A stretch of DNA of 64,000 bases from an uncultured Rikenellaceae bacterium (GCA_944326815.1 CALVFI010000001.1:62001-126000); one strand, 5' to 3'. Positions 26,612 through 35,984 are shown, numbered from the stretch's first letter. The notes: a model not told the origin generated them from the sequence alone. Translations and numbers: made by a program.

Positions 26612-29600
26612 TTAGAAAGTAACATTCATGGTAAAGTTAACCGTGCGAGAGAACGGATAGTCGAGTCCACGTTCCCGCAGGATCGAACTGTAATAGCCCA
26701 AATCGTTCATCGTTGCCGTCAAACGGAGCATTCCCATTCCCCACTTCTTGATCAGATCCGAGTTGAAATCGTAACTGATAGACAACGAATTGAAACGAAG
26801 TATGTTGTTGTCCTGCACGAAACGAGAAGTAGGACGCGTATAAGAGATCATCGACTTGTCAGCAATACTTTTCAGCGGCGACAAATCACCGGGATGCTGC
26901 CAACGTTGCGTAATCACACGACGATCGGCATTCGTCTGCATAAGATTCACATCCTCCACATAGTTCAACAACGTGCTATTATAGGCCTGTCCACCGAATT
27001 CATACAGGAACGATGCGAACAGCGAGAAGTTTTTCCAGCGTGCATTCAAACCGAAAGAGCCCTGAGCATCCGGTTCGGTATCGTAGATGATCTGCTGATC
27101 AGCGGCATTCCATTCGTAGGTTACCGATCCATCGGGACGTACAAACACTTCACGACCGTTGGCCGGGTTGATACCCAAAGATTTCATACCGAATTTAGCT
27201 GTCAAGGAGCCACCTTCCACATACATCGTATGAGCCGTGGTATACTGGTTCTGGTAGCCGATCTTATCCCCATTTTTGTCATAATCGTCGTATTGCTTCA
27301 TGACAAGTTCGTTATAGGCACGGAGAGCATCATTGACTTTCAGAATCTTATTCCGGTTATGGGTCAAATTACCATAGACCGTAAATTCGAGATCTCTGTC
27401 ACGATATACCGTATAACGCAGATCGAGTTCATAACCGCGATTCTGAATCTCACCCAGATTATCCATATAGGATTTGAAACCCGAAGAGGTAGGCAACGTC
27501 ACACTGGTAATCTGATCGACCGTTCTCTTATTGTAATAAGAGGCTCTCAACATGAAACGATCATCGAACATACCAAACTCGATACCGATATCGGTCGTAT
27601 TAGTCTTTTCCCAGCCGAGGTTCGGGTTACCCATATAGGTAATGGCCTGACCGATACCCGTGGCATACCAGCCGTCGATCGAAGTCGAGGTGTAACTGGA
27701 TTTGGCTGCATATACCGGGAAGTTCACCTTACCGGTCTGCCCATAGGATCCTCTCACCTTCAGTCGGCTGATCACAGGATTATTCTTCAAGAATCCATAA
27801 TTATGGATGTTGATACCGACACCGGTTGCCCAGAAAGGAGCTACACGATTCTTGTCGCCAAATTCCGAAGAGGCATCCAAACGGCAAGAGAGATCGAACA
27901 GATAGATATCGTCATAGTTGTAGTTACCCAACAGGAGGAAACCGGCCAAACGGGTCTTGTTGCTCGAACTGGTAGGCTTCGCGTCGATCCGCTGAGCATC
28001 GTTGGGACGACTGCCGCCGCCGGAGGCAAAGCCCGTATATCTCGCATACTCATAACGTGTATTTTCCTCGCGGAGATTACCCACTGCCGAGAAGTTCAGG
28101 AAATGTTTCTTGATACTCTGATTATAGGAGAGCATGGCATTGGCCTCATAAGAGAAATAGGTACCGTTAGTCGTATTCAAAGAGCCTTTACGATCAGGTT
28201 CAGAGGTCGAATTGAATTCATGCGATCCGGGATCAATGAAGTTATCGATATCAATATATTTCTTTTCCAACGTCAACCATGCCTTAGCCGTCAAATGAGA
28301 ATTGATATAATAGTTGACTGCCAACTTATTGGCTACATCATCATACGTATCTCTGTTATAACTCCGGAGATAATGGGTTTCATACAAAGGATTGAGCACT
28401 GTCGACCCCAATCCACTACCTAAACTCTCCAGATAACGGCCTGTCTGCTCATCGCGAATGATATAATAAGGCTGTAAATGGGTATAATTGGAGAACACAT
28501 TACTGGGATCTTCTTTGCTGACTTTAGAGTCGAACGACGTACGATTAATGATCTGGAACTTACCGATTCGATAATCCAGGAACAATCCTGCCCCCGCAAT
28601 ATTTCGACTCGAGCCTTTCATAACACCGTTATTGGCATCGTATTTCAGTTCCACGCCCCAACGAACATCATTCTCACCACCATCGATATACAAGTTATGC
28701 TTGTGGTTGAACGGCGTGCGGATTCCGAACGAAAGCCAGTCCGTATTGACCCCTCGGTTGATTTCATTCAATTTTACCCAATAATAAGAATTCTGATTCG
28801 CATCCACGGGACGATCGCTATAATACCCGGCAGCCACCTCGGCAGCCAACTTCTCGCGGGCATTCATCAGGTTATACCCTGTCAGATCGGGCATCTCCAC
28901 GCTACCCGTAAAGTTATAGGTGATCCGCAGTTTACCAGCCTCCGGTGCACGTGACTCGATGACCACCACGCCATTGGCTGCACGTGAACCATACATGGCC
29001 GTCGCCGCAGCATCTTTCAACAAGGTCAGGGAGTGAATACGGCTGGGGTCCATATCGTAGATCTTCTCCACATCCACCTCAAAACCGTCCAAAATAAAAA
29101 TAGGCAGGTTGCTGTTGTTCGTCAGGTTCTGACGAGAAATATCGGCGCTATTGGTCGTACTGAGCTCCATATTGATGGAGTTCTGACCACGGATATAGAA
29201 CTCAGGTAGGCTGTTGGGGTCAGAACCCATGTTGATATTCTCGACCAGGCGGAACGACGGATCGAAAACCTGAATGGCCCCGATGATATTCTTCGGAGAG
29301 ACCTTAATCAACTCATCCTGCGTAATACGTGTCGTATTACCGGTAAAACTCTCTTTCTTGATCGTCGTATAACCGGTCACCACCACATCTCCGATACTCT
29401 CTACCTTCTCGGCAAGAGCAACATCGATATTGCTTTGTCCGGTAAACACTACCTCGCGGGTCTCCATACCGATCAGGCTATAGGTAATCGTCTGATTCAG
29501 CTTCCGATCCAAAATCAGCGCATACTCACCTTTTGCATCCGATACAGCTCCGATATTGGTCCCCTTTATATATACGGTCACACCAGCCAACGGAGCTTTC

Positions 29601-30049
29601 GTCGCCTGATTCGTAACTTTACCCGTTACTACATATTTAGTAGATTCCTGATTCTCTGTTGCTTGGGGGGGGGTCTGCGATTTCTCCTGACGAGTCTTGA
29701 TGACAATCGTATCATCATTGATTGCATAATCGAGATTTGTCCCGCGCAAACACTCCTTCAGCACTTCATCAACCGAGATATTATTTTTTTGTAAACGGAT
29801 ACCGGTAACACTTTTCACGGCATTGCTGTTATACAGCACATAATATCCCGTCTCCTTTTTCAGATACTGCAGGACATCCTCCAACGTAACATTATTGAAA
29901 GAGACTGATACCTTGTCTTTCTTCGGCTGCGTCGCATGACTTGCCAAAGTCACCGAAGCCGAGCCGAACAGCAAGGCTACCAACAGCACACAGACCATCA
30001 ATGGCCTGTAGCTGTGTGGCGAACATACCAACAAGTAAAATTTCTTCAT
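26612..30049 (-). CDS. SusC/RagA family TonB-dependent receptor with STN signalling domain
   Basis: A 1145-residue outer-membrane receptor. After the signal peptide (to ~40) comes an STN domain (~residues 48-120: VSVSFNNVTLEDVLQYLKKETGYYVLYN). A carboxypeptidase-regulatory-like domain (~140-220: GKVTNQATKAPLAGVTVYIKG), a plug (TYNFTGSV-preceding GSRAANGVVVIES) and a 22-strand barrel ending in FTMNVTF follow. The STN domain indicates signalling to the FecR protein encoded just upstream. I start at the ATG at 30049, since the TTG at 30055 is less likely. A run of nine C on the coding strand (29665-29673) lies in the linker between the STN and regulatory-like domains and could mediate phase variation. 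Confidence 0.94.
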   Translation of the reverse strand: MKKFYLLVCSPHSYRPLMVCVLLVALLFGSASVTLASHATQPKKDKVSVSFNNVTLEDVLQYLKKETGYYVLYNSNAVKSVTGIRLQKNNISVDEVLKECLRGTNLDYAINDDTIVIKTRQEKSQTPPQATENQESTKYVVTGKVTNQATKAPLAGVTVYIKGTNIGAVSDAKGEYALILDRKLNQTITYSLIGMETREVVFTGQSNIDVALAEKVESIGDVVVTGYTTIKKESFTGNTTRITQDELIKVSPKNIIGAIQVFDPSFRLVENINMGSDPNSLPEFYIRGQNSINMELSTTNSADISRQNLTNNSNLPIFILDGFEVDVEKIYDMDPSRIHSLTLLKDAAATAMYGSRAANGVVVIESRAPEAGKLRITYNFTGSVEMPDLTGYNLMNAREKLAAEVAAGYYSDRPVDANQNSYYWVKLNEINRGVNTDWLSFGIRTPFNHKHNLYIDGGENDVRWGVELKYDANNGVMKGSSRNIAGAGLFLDYRIGKFQIINRTSFDSKVSKEDPSNVFSNYTHLQPYYIIRDEQTGRYLESLGSGLGSTVLNPLYETHYLRSYNRDTYDDVANKLAVNYYINSHLTAKAWLTLEKKYIDIDNFIDPGSHEFNSTSEPDRKGSLNTTNGTYFSYEANAMLSYNQSIKKHFLNFSAVGNLREENTRYEYARYTGFASGGGSRPNDAQRIDAKPTSSSNKTRLAGFLLLGNYNYDDIYLFDLSCRLDASSEFGDKNRVAPFWATGVGINIHNYGFLKNNPVISRLKVRGSYGQTGKVNFPVYAAKSSYTSTSIDGWYATGIGQAITYMGNPNLGWEKTNTTDIGIEFGMFDDRFMLRASYYNKRTVDQITSVTLPTSSGFKSYMDNLGEIQNRGYELDLRYTVYRDRDLEFTVYGNLTHNRNKILKVNDALRAYNELVMKQYDDYDKNGDKIGYQNQYTTAHTMYVEGGSLTAKFGMKSLGINPANGREVFVRPDGSVTYEWNAADQQIIYDTEPDAQGSFGLNARWKNFSLFASFLYEFGGQAYNSTLLNYVEDVNLMQTNADRRVITQRWQHPGDLSPLKSIADKSMISYTRPTSRFVQDNNILRFNSLSISYDFNSDLIKKWGMGMLRLTATMNDLGYYSSILRERGLDYPFSRTVNFTMNVTF
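29665..29673. repeat. Nine-base homopolymer (G9 on +, C9 on coding strand) inside susC
   Basis: Nine consecutive G on the + strand encode part of QTPPQ in the linker after the STN domain of the SusC-like receptor. Tracts of this length are prone to slipped-strand mispairing, and a one-base change would truncate the receptor. Confidence 0.8.
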
Positions 30050-30121
30050 AGACAATTTGGATTAAATTAAACAAATCTCTCCGCAGAGAGTGACGACATT
30101 TCTATTTATATCTTATACCAT

Positions 30122-31306
30122 TTAAAGATCTTTTTTCGCATATACTACGATCTTTTCTCCCTCCTCCCGAAACACGATCTCATCCGTGCTGGCCATCAGA
30201 TCGGCCACCTTATTGAAGGTATCGTACTTCTTGATCATTCCCGAGTAGTACATATGGCGCAACGACTCCGAACTGGCATCGATTTCAACATTGTACCATC
30301 GCGACAGTTTCCGACAGATCGAGGCTACCGGCTCGTCGAAAAATACAAATATGCCTTTCGTCCATGCTGCATAAGATTCCGCATACACCTTACGCACCAG
30401 CAACTCCTGCTTCTCTTTACCCCATTGAGCCTGACGATCGGGTTCAAGAATCAACTGCTGCCCCTCTACTTCCACCTGAAGCGAGCCGGTCACCAGCGTT
30501 GCTTCAATCTCCGGTTCGCTTTCATAGGCCATCACATTAAAGGAGGTCCCCAGAACGGTTAATTCCATCTGACCGGCCGTTACGATAAAAGGATGACGGG
30601 CATCGTGTGCCACCTCGAAATAGACCTCCCCCGAAACAGAAACATTCCGTTCCCGGCCCGTAAATCTCGTCGGGAAAGTTATCTGAGAACCGGCATTCAG
30701 CCACACTTTCGACCCGTCGCTCAACGTCAGAGAGAACTCATGTCCCACCGGAACCTTCACCGTGCTAAAGACAGGCTGCTCCGACTTATCATCCGCCACA
30801 ACCTCGAGCTGATTATCGGCCACATGAATCTGCGTATTGTCCGCCTCCGTCAACTGACGAGCCTCACCGCCCGACAAATTGACCGTTTCGCCTGTCGAAA
30901 GTTCCAGCACAGCACCAGTTTGTCCTGGGGTCACAGTAGAAACAATGTGATTTTCCGTTGCCTTTTCCCTCTTTAAGGTATATATATAATAGGAACTGAG
31001 AAGGATTGCAACAGCAAAAGAGGCAGCAATAGCCACCCGCCATATCCGACCAACCATTCTGTTGTGTCTACGGCTCTGCTTATGCTTGAGAATCGCATTC
31101 CACACACGTTGCTGATCATAATCATAGACTCGGAGAATATCCGCCCCAAACTCAGATTCTCCGCGCAAAAGACGAAGAATCTCCATCCGCTGGGGAGAAT
31201 CTTCCGCCCAAGCCATCAGACGTGCATGATCCTCTTCGGACAAACTACCAGAAATATACCCAGCAAAAAGTTTCTCGATATCTATCGTGTCTTTTTTCGT
31301 CTCCAT
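30122..31306 (-). CDS. FecR family anti-sigma factor
   Basis: A 394-residue inner-membrane regulator. Residues 1-85 are a cytoplasmic sigma-binding region (LFAGYISGSLSEEDHARLMAWAEDS). A single membrane segment follows (VAIAASFAVAILLSSYYIY, ~90-108). The periplasmic FecR domain carries VPVGHEFSLTLSDGSKVWLNAGS and GEVYFEVAHDARHPFIV, and the C-terminal DUF4974-type domain has SICRKLSRWYNVEID. It should hold the ECF sigma factor until the STN domain of the SusC receptor signals ligand. Its order after the sigma gene and before susC is the standard arrangement. Confidence 0.93.
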   Translation of the reverse strand: METKKDTIDIEKLFAGYISGSLSEEDHARLMAWAEDSPQRMEILRLLRGESEFGADILRVYDYDQQRVWNAILKHKQSRRHNRMVGRIWRVAIAASFAVAILLSSYYIYTLKREKATENHIVSTVTPGQTGAVLELSTGETVNLSGGEARQLTEADNTQIHVADNQLEVVADDKSEQPVFSTVKVPVGHEFSLTLSDGSKVWLNAGSQITFPTRFTGRERNVSVSGEVYFEVAHDARHPFIVTAGQMELTVLGTSFNVMAYESEPEIEATLVTGSLQVEVEGQQLILEPDRQAQWGKEKQELLVRKVYAESYAAWTKGIFVFFDEPVASICRKLSRWYNVEIDASSESLRHMYYSGMIKKYDTFNKVADLMASTDEIVFREEGEKIVVYAKKDL

Positions 31307-31435
31307 TTATACCTATTTTCAGAGGCATAAAATCCTCCTGTTATAATAAAGACGAAAAACAGGGTAAATCTCCTTACACCGAGAGGCAAAAAAATGAAAA
31401 GAAATGGTAAAATTTAACACATTTAACTACAAGAG

Positions 31436-31945
31436 TTAAATTCCAAACAGGAAAATCGCTAAATGTTTTCTCAGAAATCTAAAAGTACGATACATATGGG
31501 TCTTGACAGTCGAAACGGACATGCCCAACTTGCTTGCTGTATCCGAATAACTATATTTATCCAAACAAACCATCTTGACCACATCTCGAGCGCGCTCCGG
31601 CAACTCATCGATGGCATTGATCAACTTGCGAAGATTATTGGCGTATTCAAGCTCTTCTGCAGTAATATCGCCCGCTGTACTATCCGGGATATCGAGATTC
31701 TGAATATGTTCAGACACATGGATGGAATGTGCTCGGACATAATCTACCGAAGCATTTCGAACACTGGAATAAAGAAATTGAACCGGAGATCGGAGATCTC
31801 CTGCTTCACACCCATCCCACATCCGAATAAAAACGTCTTGAACAATATCTTCCGCCACCTCTTTCGATGAAACAATTAACTGAGATACCAATACCGCACT
31901 CCGGAAATGCGTACGGAAAAGTATTTCAAAATCGGAAGAAAGCAT
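31436..31945 (-). CDS. ECF-type RNA polymerase sigma factor
   Basis: A 169-residue sigma factor with region 2 (FEILFRTHFRSAVLVSQLIVSSKEVAEDIVQDVFIRMW) and region 4 (LPERARDVVKMVCLDKYSYSDTASKLGMSVSTVKTHMYRTFRFLRK), the latter a clear helix-turn-helix. It lacks regions 1 and 3, as ECF factors do. I chose the ATG at 31945, where the sequence matches the usual MLSSDFE-like start; the frame extends 18 residues upstream without homology. It probably controls its own downstream FecR-SusCD-protease operon. A perfect -7 box lies just upstream, so its own expression may be constitutive. Confidence 0.92.
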   Translation of the reverse strand: MLSSDFEILFRTHFRSAVLVSQLIVSSKEVAEDIVQDVFIRMWDGCEAGDLRSPVQFLYSSVRNASVDYVRAHSIHVSEHIQNLDIPDSTAGDITAEELEYANNLRKLINAIDELPERARDVVKMVCLDKYSYSDTASKLGMSVSTVKTHMYRTFRFLRKHLAIFLFGI

Positions 31946-32267
31946 TAATTTTACGTTTGATAAAAACAAATATACGATTGTTTTTACAATAAATCGCATC
32001 TTTTTTTACAAGAAAATCGCACACATAACAGATTTTAGGCAAATCACAAGAAGAGATAAAAAAATATAATGAATCGCGTTTATTTTCCTTTCAATCAAGA
32101 CACCGCATATCTTCATATTTTTTCTTGCAGGAAAGAACCATACGATTATCACATAAAAAAATGATTATTTTATAACAAAAATGGACCACCGAAAGAACAA
32201 GAAAGTCGACAAACAAATCGTACCTTAGTAAAAATTTTAATCGAAAAAAATACAAAACCGAGAAAAG
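31946..32267. other. Divergent AT-rich intergenic region (ECF sigma / GDPD)
   Basis: About 320 bp with no credible gene. It contains the sigma gene's -7 box, a short palindrome ATTGT-TTTT-ACAAT at 31977-31990, and several repeats of AAATCGCA around 31991-32022. On the plus side TACCTTAG at 32221-32228 resembles a -7 box for the GDPD gene with two mismatches. I see no RNA gene. Confidence 0.5.
31967..31974 (-). promoter_or_regulatory. Putative -7 promoter element of the ECF sigma gene
   Basis: Minus-strand TATATTTG matches TAnnTTTG exactly, 21 bp upstream of the chosen ATG. A clear -33 at standard spacing is not visible. Confidence 0.5.
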
Positions 32268-33047
32268 ATGAAAAAGACAAGCCTCCTCTCTATGCTGCTC
32301 ATCCTGCTATTCATCGTGCCTGCCAACCTGTTAGCACAACCCAAAGTGATCGCTCACCGGGGATACTGGACCAAAGAGGGTTCTGCGGAAAATTCGATCT
32401 CCTCGTTGCGTAATGCCGCAGAGATCGGCTGTTACGGTTCGGAATTCGATGTCAACGTCACGGAAGACGGTATTCCGGTCATCAATCATGACGGCAATAT
32501 CGGCGAGATCGTCATAGCCAAAAGTCCCTATTCGGCCATCGCCGACATAACGCTCCCCAACGGTGAAAAACTGCCCACCCTGAAAGAGTATCTGACCGAA
32601 GGGAAAAAGTATCCCGAGATGAAGATGATTCTGGAGATCAAATCGGCCTACTCTCCCGAGGCGGAGCGCAAAGCGACCGATGCCATCATGCAACTGGTCG
32701 AGGAGATGGGTGTAAAGAAACAAGTAGAGTACATTGCCTTCAGCCTCAACGTCACGCTGCGAATCCTCGAAAACGATGCCAAAGCAAAGGTCTCTTACCT
32801 GAACGGCGACCTGCCGCCCTATGCACTTAAGAAACTCGACATCTTCGGACTCGACTACTATATTCAAGTGATGAGGAACCACCCCGAATGGATTGCCGAC
32901 GCCCGAAAAAACAAGGTTCACATGAATATATGGACGGTAGACGATCCGGAGGACATCCAATTCGTTATCGACTGTGGCGCGGATTACATCACGACGAACC
33001 AGCCGGTACGGGCACAAAAAATGATTGCCGACCAATACGGGAAATAG
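32268..33047 (+). CDS. Glycerophosphodiester phosphodiesterase family protein (exported)
   Basis: A 259-residue GDPD-family TIM-barrel protein with a signal peptide ending in LLAQ (residue ~24). The catalytic motif set is visible: HRGYW with the first His, ENSISSLRNA, GSEFDVNVTEDGIPVINHDG containing the metal-binding Glu and Asp and the second His, and the C-terminal NIWTVDDPEDIQFVIDCGADYITTNQP. Such enzymes hydrolyse glycerophosphodiesters to glycerol 3-phosphate and an alcohol, here probably in the periplasm. It is monocistronic with a terminator after it. Short Bacteroidota members may act on other phosphodiesters, so the exact substrate is not certain. Confidence 0.88.
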   Translation: MKKTSLLSMLLILLFIVPANLLAQPKVIAHRGYWTKEGSAENSISSLRNAAEIGCYGSEFDVNVTEDGIPVINHDGNIGEIVIAKSPYSAIADITLPNGEKLPTLKEYLTEGKKYPEMKMILEIKSAYSPEAERKATDAIMQLVEEMGVKKQVEYIAFSLNVTLRILENDAKAKVSYLNGDLPPYALKKLDIFGLDYYIQVMRNHPEWIADARKNKVHMNIWTVDDPEDIQFVIDCGADYITTNQPVRAQKMIADQYGK

Positions 33048-33084
33048 CCGATCGAATAATCAAAGATAGTGAAACGCTATACAG

Positions 33085-33117
33085 AGAGCACGCCCGTGAA
33101 GGAGCCGTGCTCTTTTC
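33085..33117 (+). terminator. Rho-independent terminator of the GDPD gene
   Basis: AGAGCACG (33085-33092) pairs with CGTGCTCT (33106-33113), followed by TTTT. It lies 38 bp after the GDPD stop and just before the convergent MATE gene end. Confidence 0.7.
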
Positions 33118-33120
33118 GCC

Positions 33121-34458
33121 TCAGATCTTACGATTCTGCCAATGCCCCCGTTTCAGATACAGGTAGGAAAATGACAAAATGCATATCGCATAGACATGCT
33201 CGGAAAACCACCCATACATCACATCGGGGCGAAGGCAGATAATCACCCAATAGACAAATACTGAGTAGATCCCCAAAGCGACCAGTTCCATTCCCAGTGC
33301 ACTTCGTGTATTTCCCGTTCCTGATACGGTCTGAAACAGAATAAATCCCGGAAGCGAAAGAATGTATGAAGAGACCAGCACCATCAGCGAGGGGATAGAG
33401 GCCTGAATCAATTCCGGCGAGTCCGTATAAATCCGCAAAACCACTTGTGGGAAAAGAACAAAAATCAATAATACACTACCTGTACAAAGAGCAGACAATC
33501 GGATACACTGCCAGATTGTACCCCATACATAGCGGACTTCTCCCGCACCGATCAAGTTGCTCACCAGCGAACTGCAGGTAGCAGCGAACGAAGAGACCAT
33601 CACAAACGGGAACGCCGAAAGACTACGCACAATATTGCTCACGGCCAATGGGCGCTCTCCCAAATGCTCCACGGCAATAAAAAAGAGAAACCACACCGAA
33701 AGCGAAATGAAATTCTGTATCATCGTCCAGATCGAAACGCTCAGAATACGCCGAAGCACGCTCCCGCGGAATCCACAAAGACAATTCAGTCCATATTTCC
33801 GGAGGTCGACCCGACGCCAGGTATAGATCACAAAGAAGATCACCGACACCATCTCCGCCAAGGAAGATCCGATGGCCGCACCCGCAATTCCCAATGCCGG
33901 CAACCCGAAATGGCCGAAAATCAACACCCAGTTAAAAAAGACGTTCGACAGCACCATGACCACCGAATTCCACGTCAGGGTTTTCGTATGGGTCGTCCCC
34001 ACATAAAAAGCACGGAACATCACCCCGGCAAACGAAAAGAAGAATCCGCACACCCGCCAATTCATATAGCTGACCGTCGCCTCACACACGGCAGGTGACT
34101 CGATAATCTTTTCGAGCAGGCTGGCCGAGAAGAGATACGAAAGCCCGAACAATACGGCAGCCAACAAGGTCAGAAAATACAATCCCTGATAGAAAATCAA
34201 CCCGATCTCACGATACCGACGCTCTCCGTTACGACGGGCAATCAGAATCTGCGACCCGATACCGAATCCGAAAGCCATCATAAAGATCGCCACATAGTAG
34301 ACTCCAGCCAACGCCGAGGCGCCGAGTTCCACCTCTCCGACACGCCCCAGGAAAGCCGTATCGGTCAATCCGATCATGTTTTCCACGACCAGACTGATCA
34401 GAATTGGATAGGCAATCTGCCAGATCTCCCGATAACTGTATTTGGTCAACGTTTTCAT
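33121..34458 (-). CDS. MATE family efflux transporter
   Basis: A 445-residue inner-membrane protein with about 12 helices in two repeats of the MATE fold. The first repeat has the family segment IWQIAYPILISLVVENMIGLTDTAFLGRVGEVELGASALAG, and FGFGIGSQILIARRNGE matches the usual second-helix loop. MATE proteins export drugs or metabolites using a Na+ or H+ gradient; the substrate cannot be read from sequence. The gene diverges from metK and has its own promoter-like motif. NorM-like multidrug export is the default inference. Confidence 0.88.
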   Translation of the reverse strand: MKTLTKYSYREIWQIAYPILISLVVENMIGLTDTAFLGRVGEVELGASALAGVYYVAIFMMAFGFGIGSQILIARRNGERRYREIGLIFYQGLYFLTLLAAVLFGLSYLFSASLLEKIIESPAVCEATVSYMNWRVCGFFFSFAGVMFRAFYVGTTHTKTLTWNSVVMVLSNVFFNWVLIFGHFGLPALGIAGAAIGSSLAEMVSVIFFVIYTWRRVDLRKYGLNCLCGFRGSVLRRILSVSIWTMIQNFISLSVWFLFFIAVEHLGERPLAVSNIVRSLSAFPFVMVSSFAATCSSLVSNLIGAGEVRYVWGTIWQCIRLSALCTGSVLLIFVLFPQVVLRIYTDSPELIQASIPSLMVLVSSYILSLPGFILFQTVSGTGNTRSALGMELVALGIYSVFVYWVIICLRPDVMYGWFSEHVYAICILSFSYLYLKRGHWQNRKI

Positions 34459-34476
34459 CTTTTATCAAAAGGGGCG

Positions 34477-34484
34477 CAAATGTA
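34477..34484 (-). promoter_or_regulatory. Putative -7 promoter element of the MATE gene
   Basis: Minus-strand TACATTTG matches TAnnTTTG exactly, 18 bp upstream of the MATE ATG. TTTTG lies 14 bp upstream, shorter than standard spacing. Confidence 0.5.
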
Positions 34485-34538
34485 GCAATTTTTTTCTGCA
34501 AAACCCGCCCCTCATGCAACAAGATCCAAAAGAATCGT

Positions 34539-34546
34539 TATCTTTG
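34539..34546 (+). promoter_or_regulatory. Putative -7 promoter element of metK
   Basis: TATCTTTG is a perfect TAnnTTTG match. Transcription starting a few bases downstream would begin just before the riboswitch-like element at 34562, leaving a leader of about 125 nt before the metK ATG. Confidence 0.6.
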
Positions 34547-34561
34547 CCGCCGATTTATTCA

Positions 34562-34613
34562 CTGTGGAAAGATTTGGTTGATTGCTACCACGTAAAAAAA
34601 TTGCTAAAACAGC
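34562..34613 (+). promoter_or_regulatory. SAM-II type riboswitch aptamer upstream of metK
   Basis: The leader has the SAM-II order of elements. A P1 stem is formed by GTGG (34564-34567) and CCAC (34588-34591). Its loop contains the conserved GATTTGG and TTGC. It is followed by GTAAA and GCTAAAA, the conserved 3' blocks of the class. Pseudoknot pairing is possible between loop GATT (34580-34583) and AATT (34600s), and between loop GTT and AAC after GCTAAA. SAM-II binds S-adenosylmethionine; placed before SAM synthetase it would give feedback control. Assigned by motif memory, not by a covariance search. Confidence 0.8.
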
Positions 34614-34676
34614 ATTTCTTTTATTATTCCATCGCCAACATCCTTCCCTTTTAAAAACAAGTAAACTTTTTTTAAA

Positions 34677-35969
34677 ATGGGATTTTTATTTACATCGGAA
34701 TCGGTGTCCGAGGGACACCCCGACAAAGTTTCAGATCAGATTTCTGATGCCATTCTCGACGAATTTCTCCGCCATGACCCCAACTCGAAAGTGGCATGCG
34801 AAACGCTTTGCACCACGGGACTCGTCGTCGTAGCAGGCGAGGTACGTTCGGAGGCCTATGTCGATGTTCAGGGCGTAGCTCGCGGAGTCATCAAGCGCAT
34901 CGGATATACCAAAAGCGAATATCAGTTCGACTGCAACTCCTGCGGCATTCTATCGGCCATTCACGAGCAGTCGCCGGACATCAACCAGGGCGTTGTACGC
35001 AAAGACGCTGACGAACAGGGAGCCGGTGACCAAGGGATCATGTTCGGATACGCCTGCAACGAGACCCGCGAATATATGCCGGCCACGCTGATTCTTTCAC
35101 AGGTCATCCTCAAGGAGCTGGCCGTCATCCGACGCGAGGGTGAGGTCATGACCTACCTCCGCCCCGATTCCAAGAGCCAGGTGACCATCGAATACAATGA
35201 CAATGGACAACCGCTGCGCGTACACACCATCGTAGTATCTACCCAACACGATGAGTTCATCACCCCCGGCAACGGTTTGAGCGAAAAGGAGGCAGAAATC
35301 GCCATGGGCAACAAGATCAAAGAGGATGTCCGCACGATTCTGATTCCTCGAGTCAAAGCTCGGCTGGAACGGGCCCATGACAAACTGGCCGATCTGATCG
35401 GGGAGGACTACATCCTGCACGTGAATCCCACGGGCAAATTCGTTATCGGCGGCCCCCACGGAGACACCGGGCTCACCGGACGCAAGATCATCGTCGACAC
35501 CTACGGCGGCCGGGGAGCCCACGGTGGTGGTGCTTTCTCCGGCAAAGACAGTTCAAAGGTAGACCGTTCGGCGGCCTATGCAGCCCGTCACATTGCCAAG
35601 AATATGGTAGCAGCCGGCATTGCCGACGAAGTGTTGGTGCAGTTAAGTTATGCCATCGGCATTGCCCAACCACTGAGCATCTATGTCGACACCTACGGCA
35701 CATCAAAACTCCACGGCATGACGGATGGTCAAATCGCCGAACGAATTGGCAAACTATTCGATCTCCGGCCTGCCAGAATCGTCGCGGAGTTTGGGCTCAA
35801 GAACCCCATCTTCGAAGCCACAGCATCCTATGGACATTTCGGCAATCGTCCCTATACAGCCATCGAGACGGTTTGGGAAAATGGGAGCCCAATCCAAAAA
35901 GAGATCGAATATTTCGGCTGGGAGAAACTGGATGCCGTAGACAAACTCAAAAAAGAGTTCAATCTTTAA
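34677..35969 (+). CDS. metK: S-adenosylmethionine synthetase
   Basis: A 430-residue enzyme forming S-adenosylmethionine from methionine and ATP in the cytoplasm. The N-terminal [24 protein letters not shown] carries the ATP/methionine-site His and Asp. [12 protein letters not shown] and the P-loop-like [23 protein letters not shown] signature are both complete. The length is somewhat above the ~390 typical of E. coli, as usual in Bacteroidota. It is monocistronic, with a SAM-II-like leader upstream and a strong terminator downstream. Feedback by its own product is the likely control. Confidence 0.97.
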   Translation: MGFLFTSESVSEGHPDKVSDQISDAILDEFLRHDPNSKVACETLCTTGLVVVAGEVRSEAYVDVQGVARGVIKRIGYTKSEYQFDCNSCGILSAIHEQSPDINQGVVRKDADEQGAGDQGIMFGYACNETREYMPATLILSQVILKELAVIRREGEVMTYLRPDSKSQVTIEYNDNGQPLRVHTIVVSTQHDEFITPGNGLSEKEAEIAMGNKIKEDVRTILIPRVKARLERAHDKLADLIGEDYILHVNPTGKFVIGGPHGDTGLTGRKIIVDTYGGRGAHGGGAFSGKDSSKVDRSAAYAARHIAKNMVAAGIADEVLVQLSYAIGIAQPLSIYVDTYGTSKLHGMTDGQIAERIGKLFDLRPARIVAEFGLKNPIFEATASYGHFGNRPYTAIETVWENGSPIQKEIEYFGWEKLDAVDKLKKEFNL

Positions 35970-35984
35970 TTATCTCCTTAAAAT

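Noticed and set aside
26606..28423. A 605-codon open frame on the + strand opposite susC
   Set aside because: It lies entirely antisense to a well-recognised TonB-dependent receptor, has no recognisable domain, and is one of many shadow frames that arise opposite long genes with this codon usage.
30076..30089. Small hairpin TCTCT-CCGC-AGAGA between fecR and susC
   Set aside because: The stem is only five base pairs and could arise by chance. It is too weak to call as an attenuator.
34442..34654. A small + strand frame of 70 codons between the MATE gene and metK
   Set aside because: It covers the divergent promoters and the SAM-II-like leader, has no recognisable protein features, and its composition matches non-coding AT-rich DNA.
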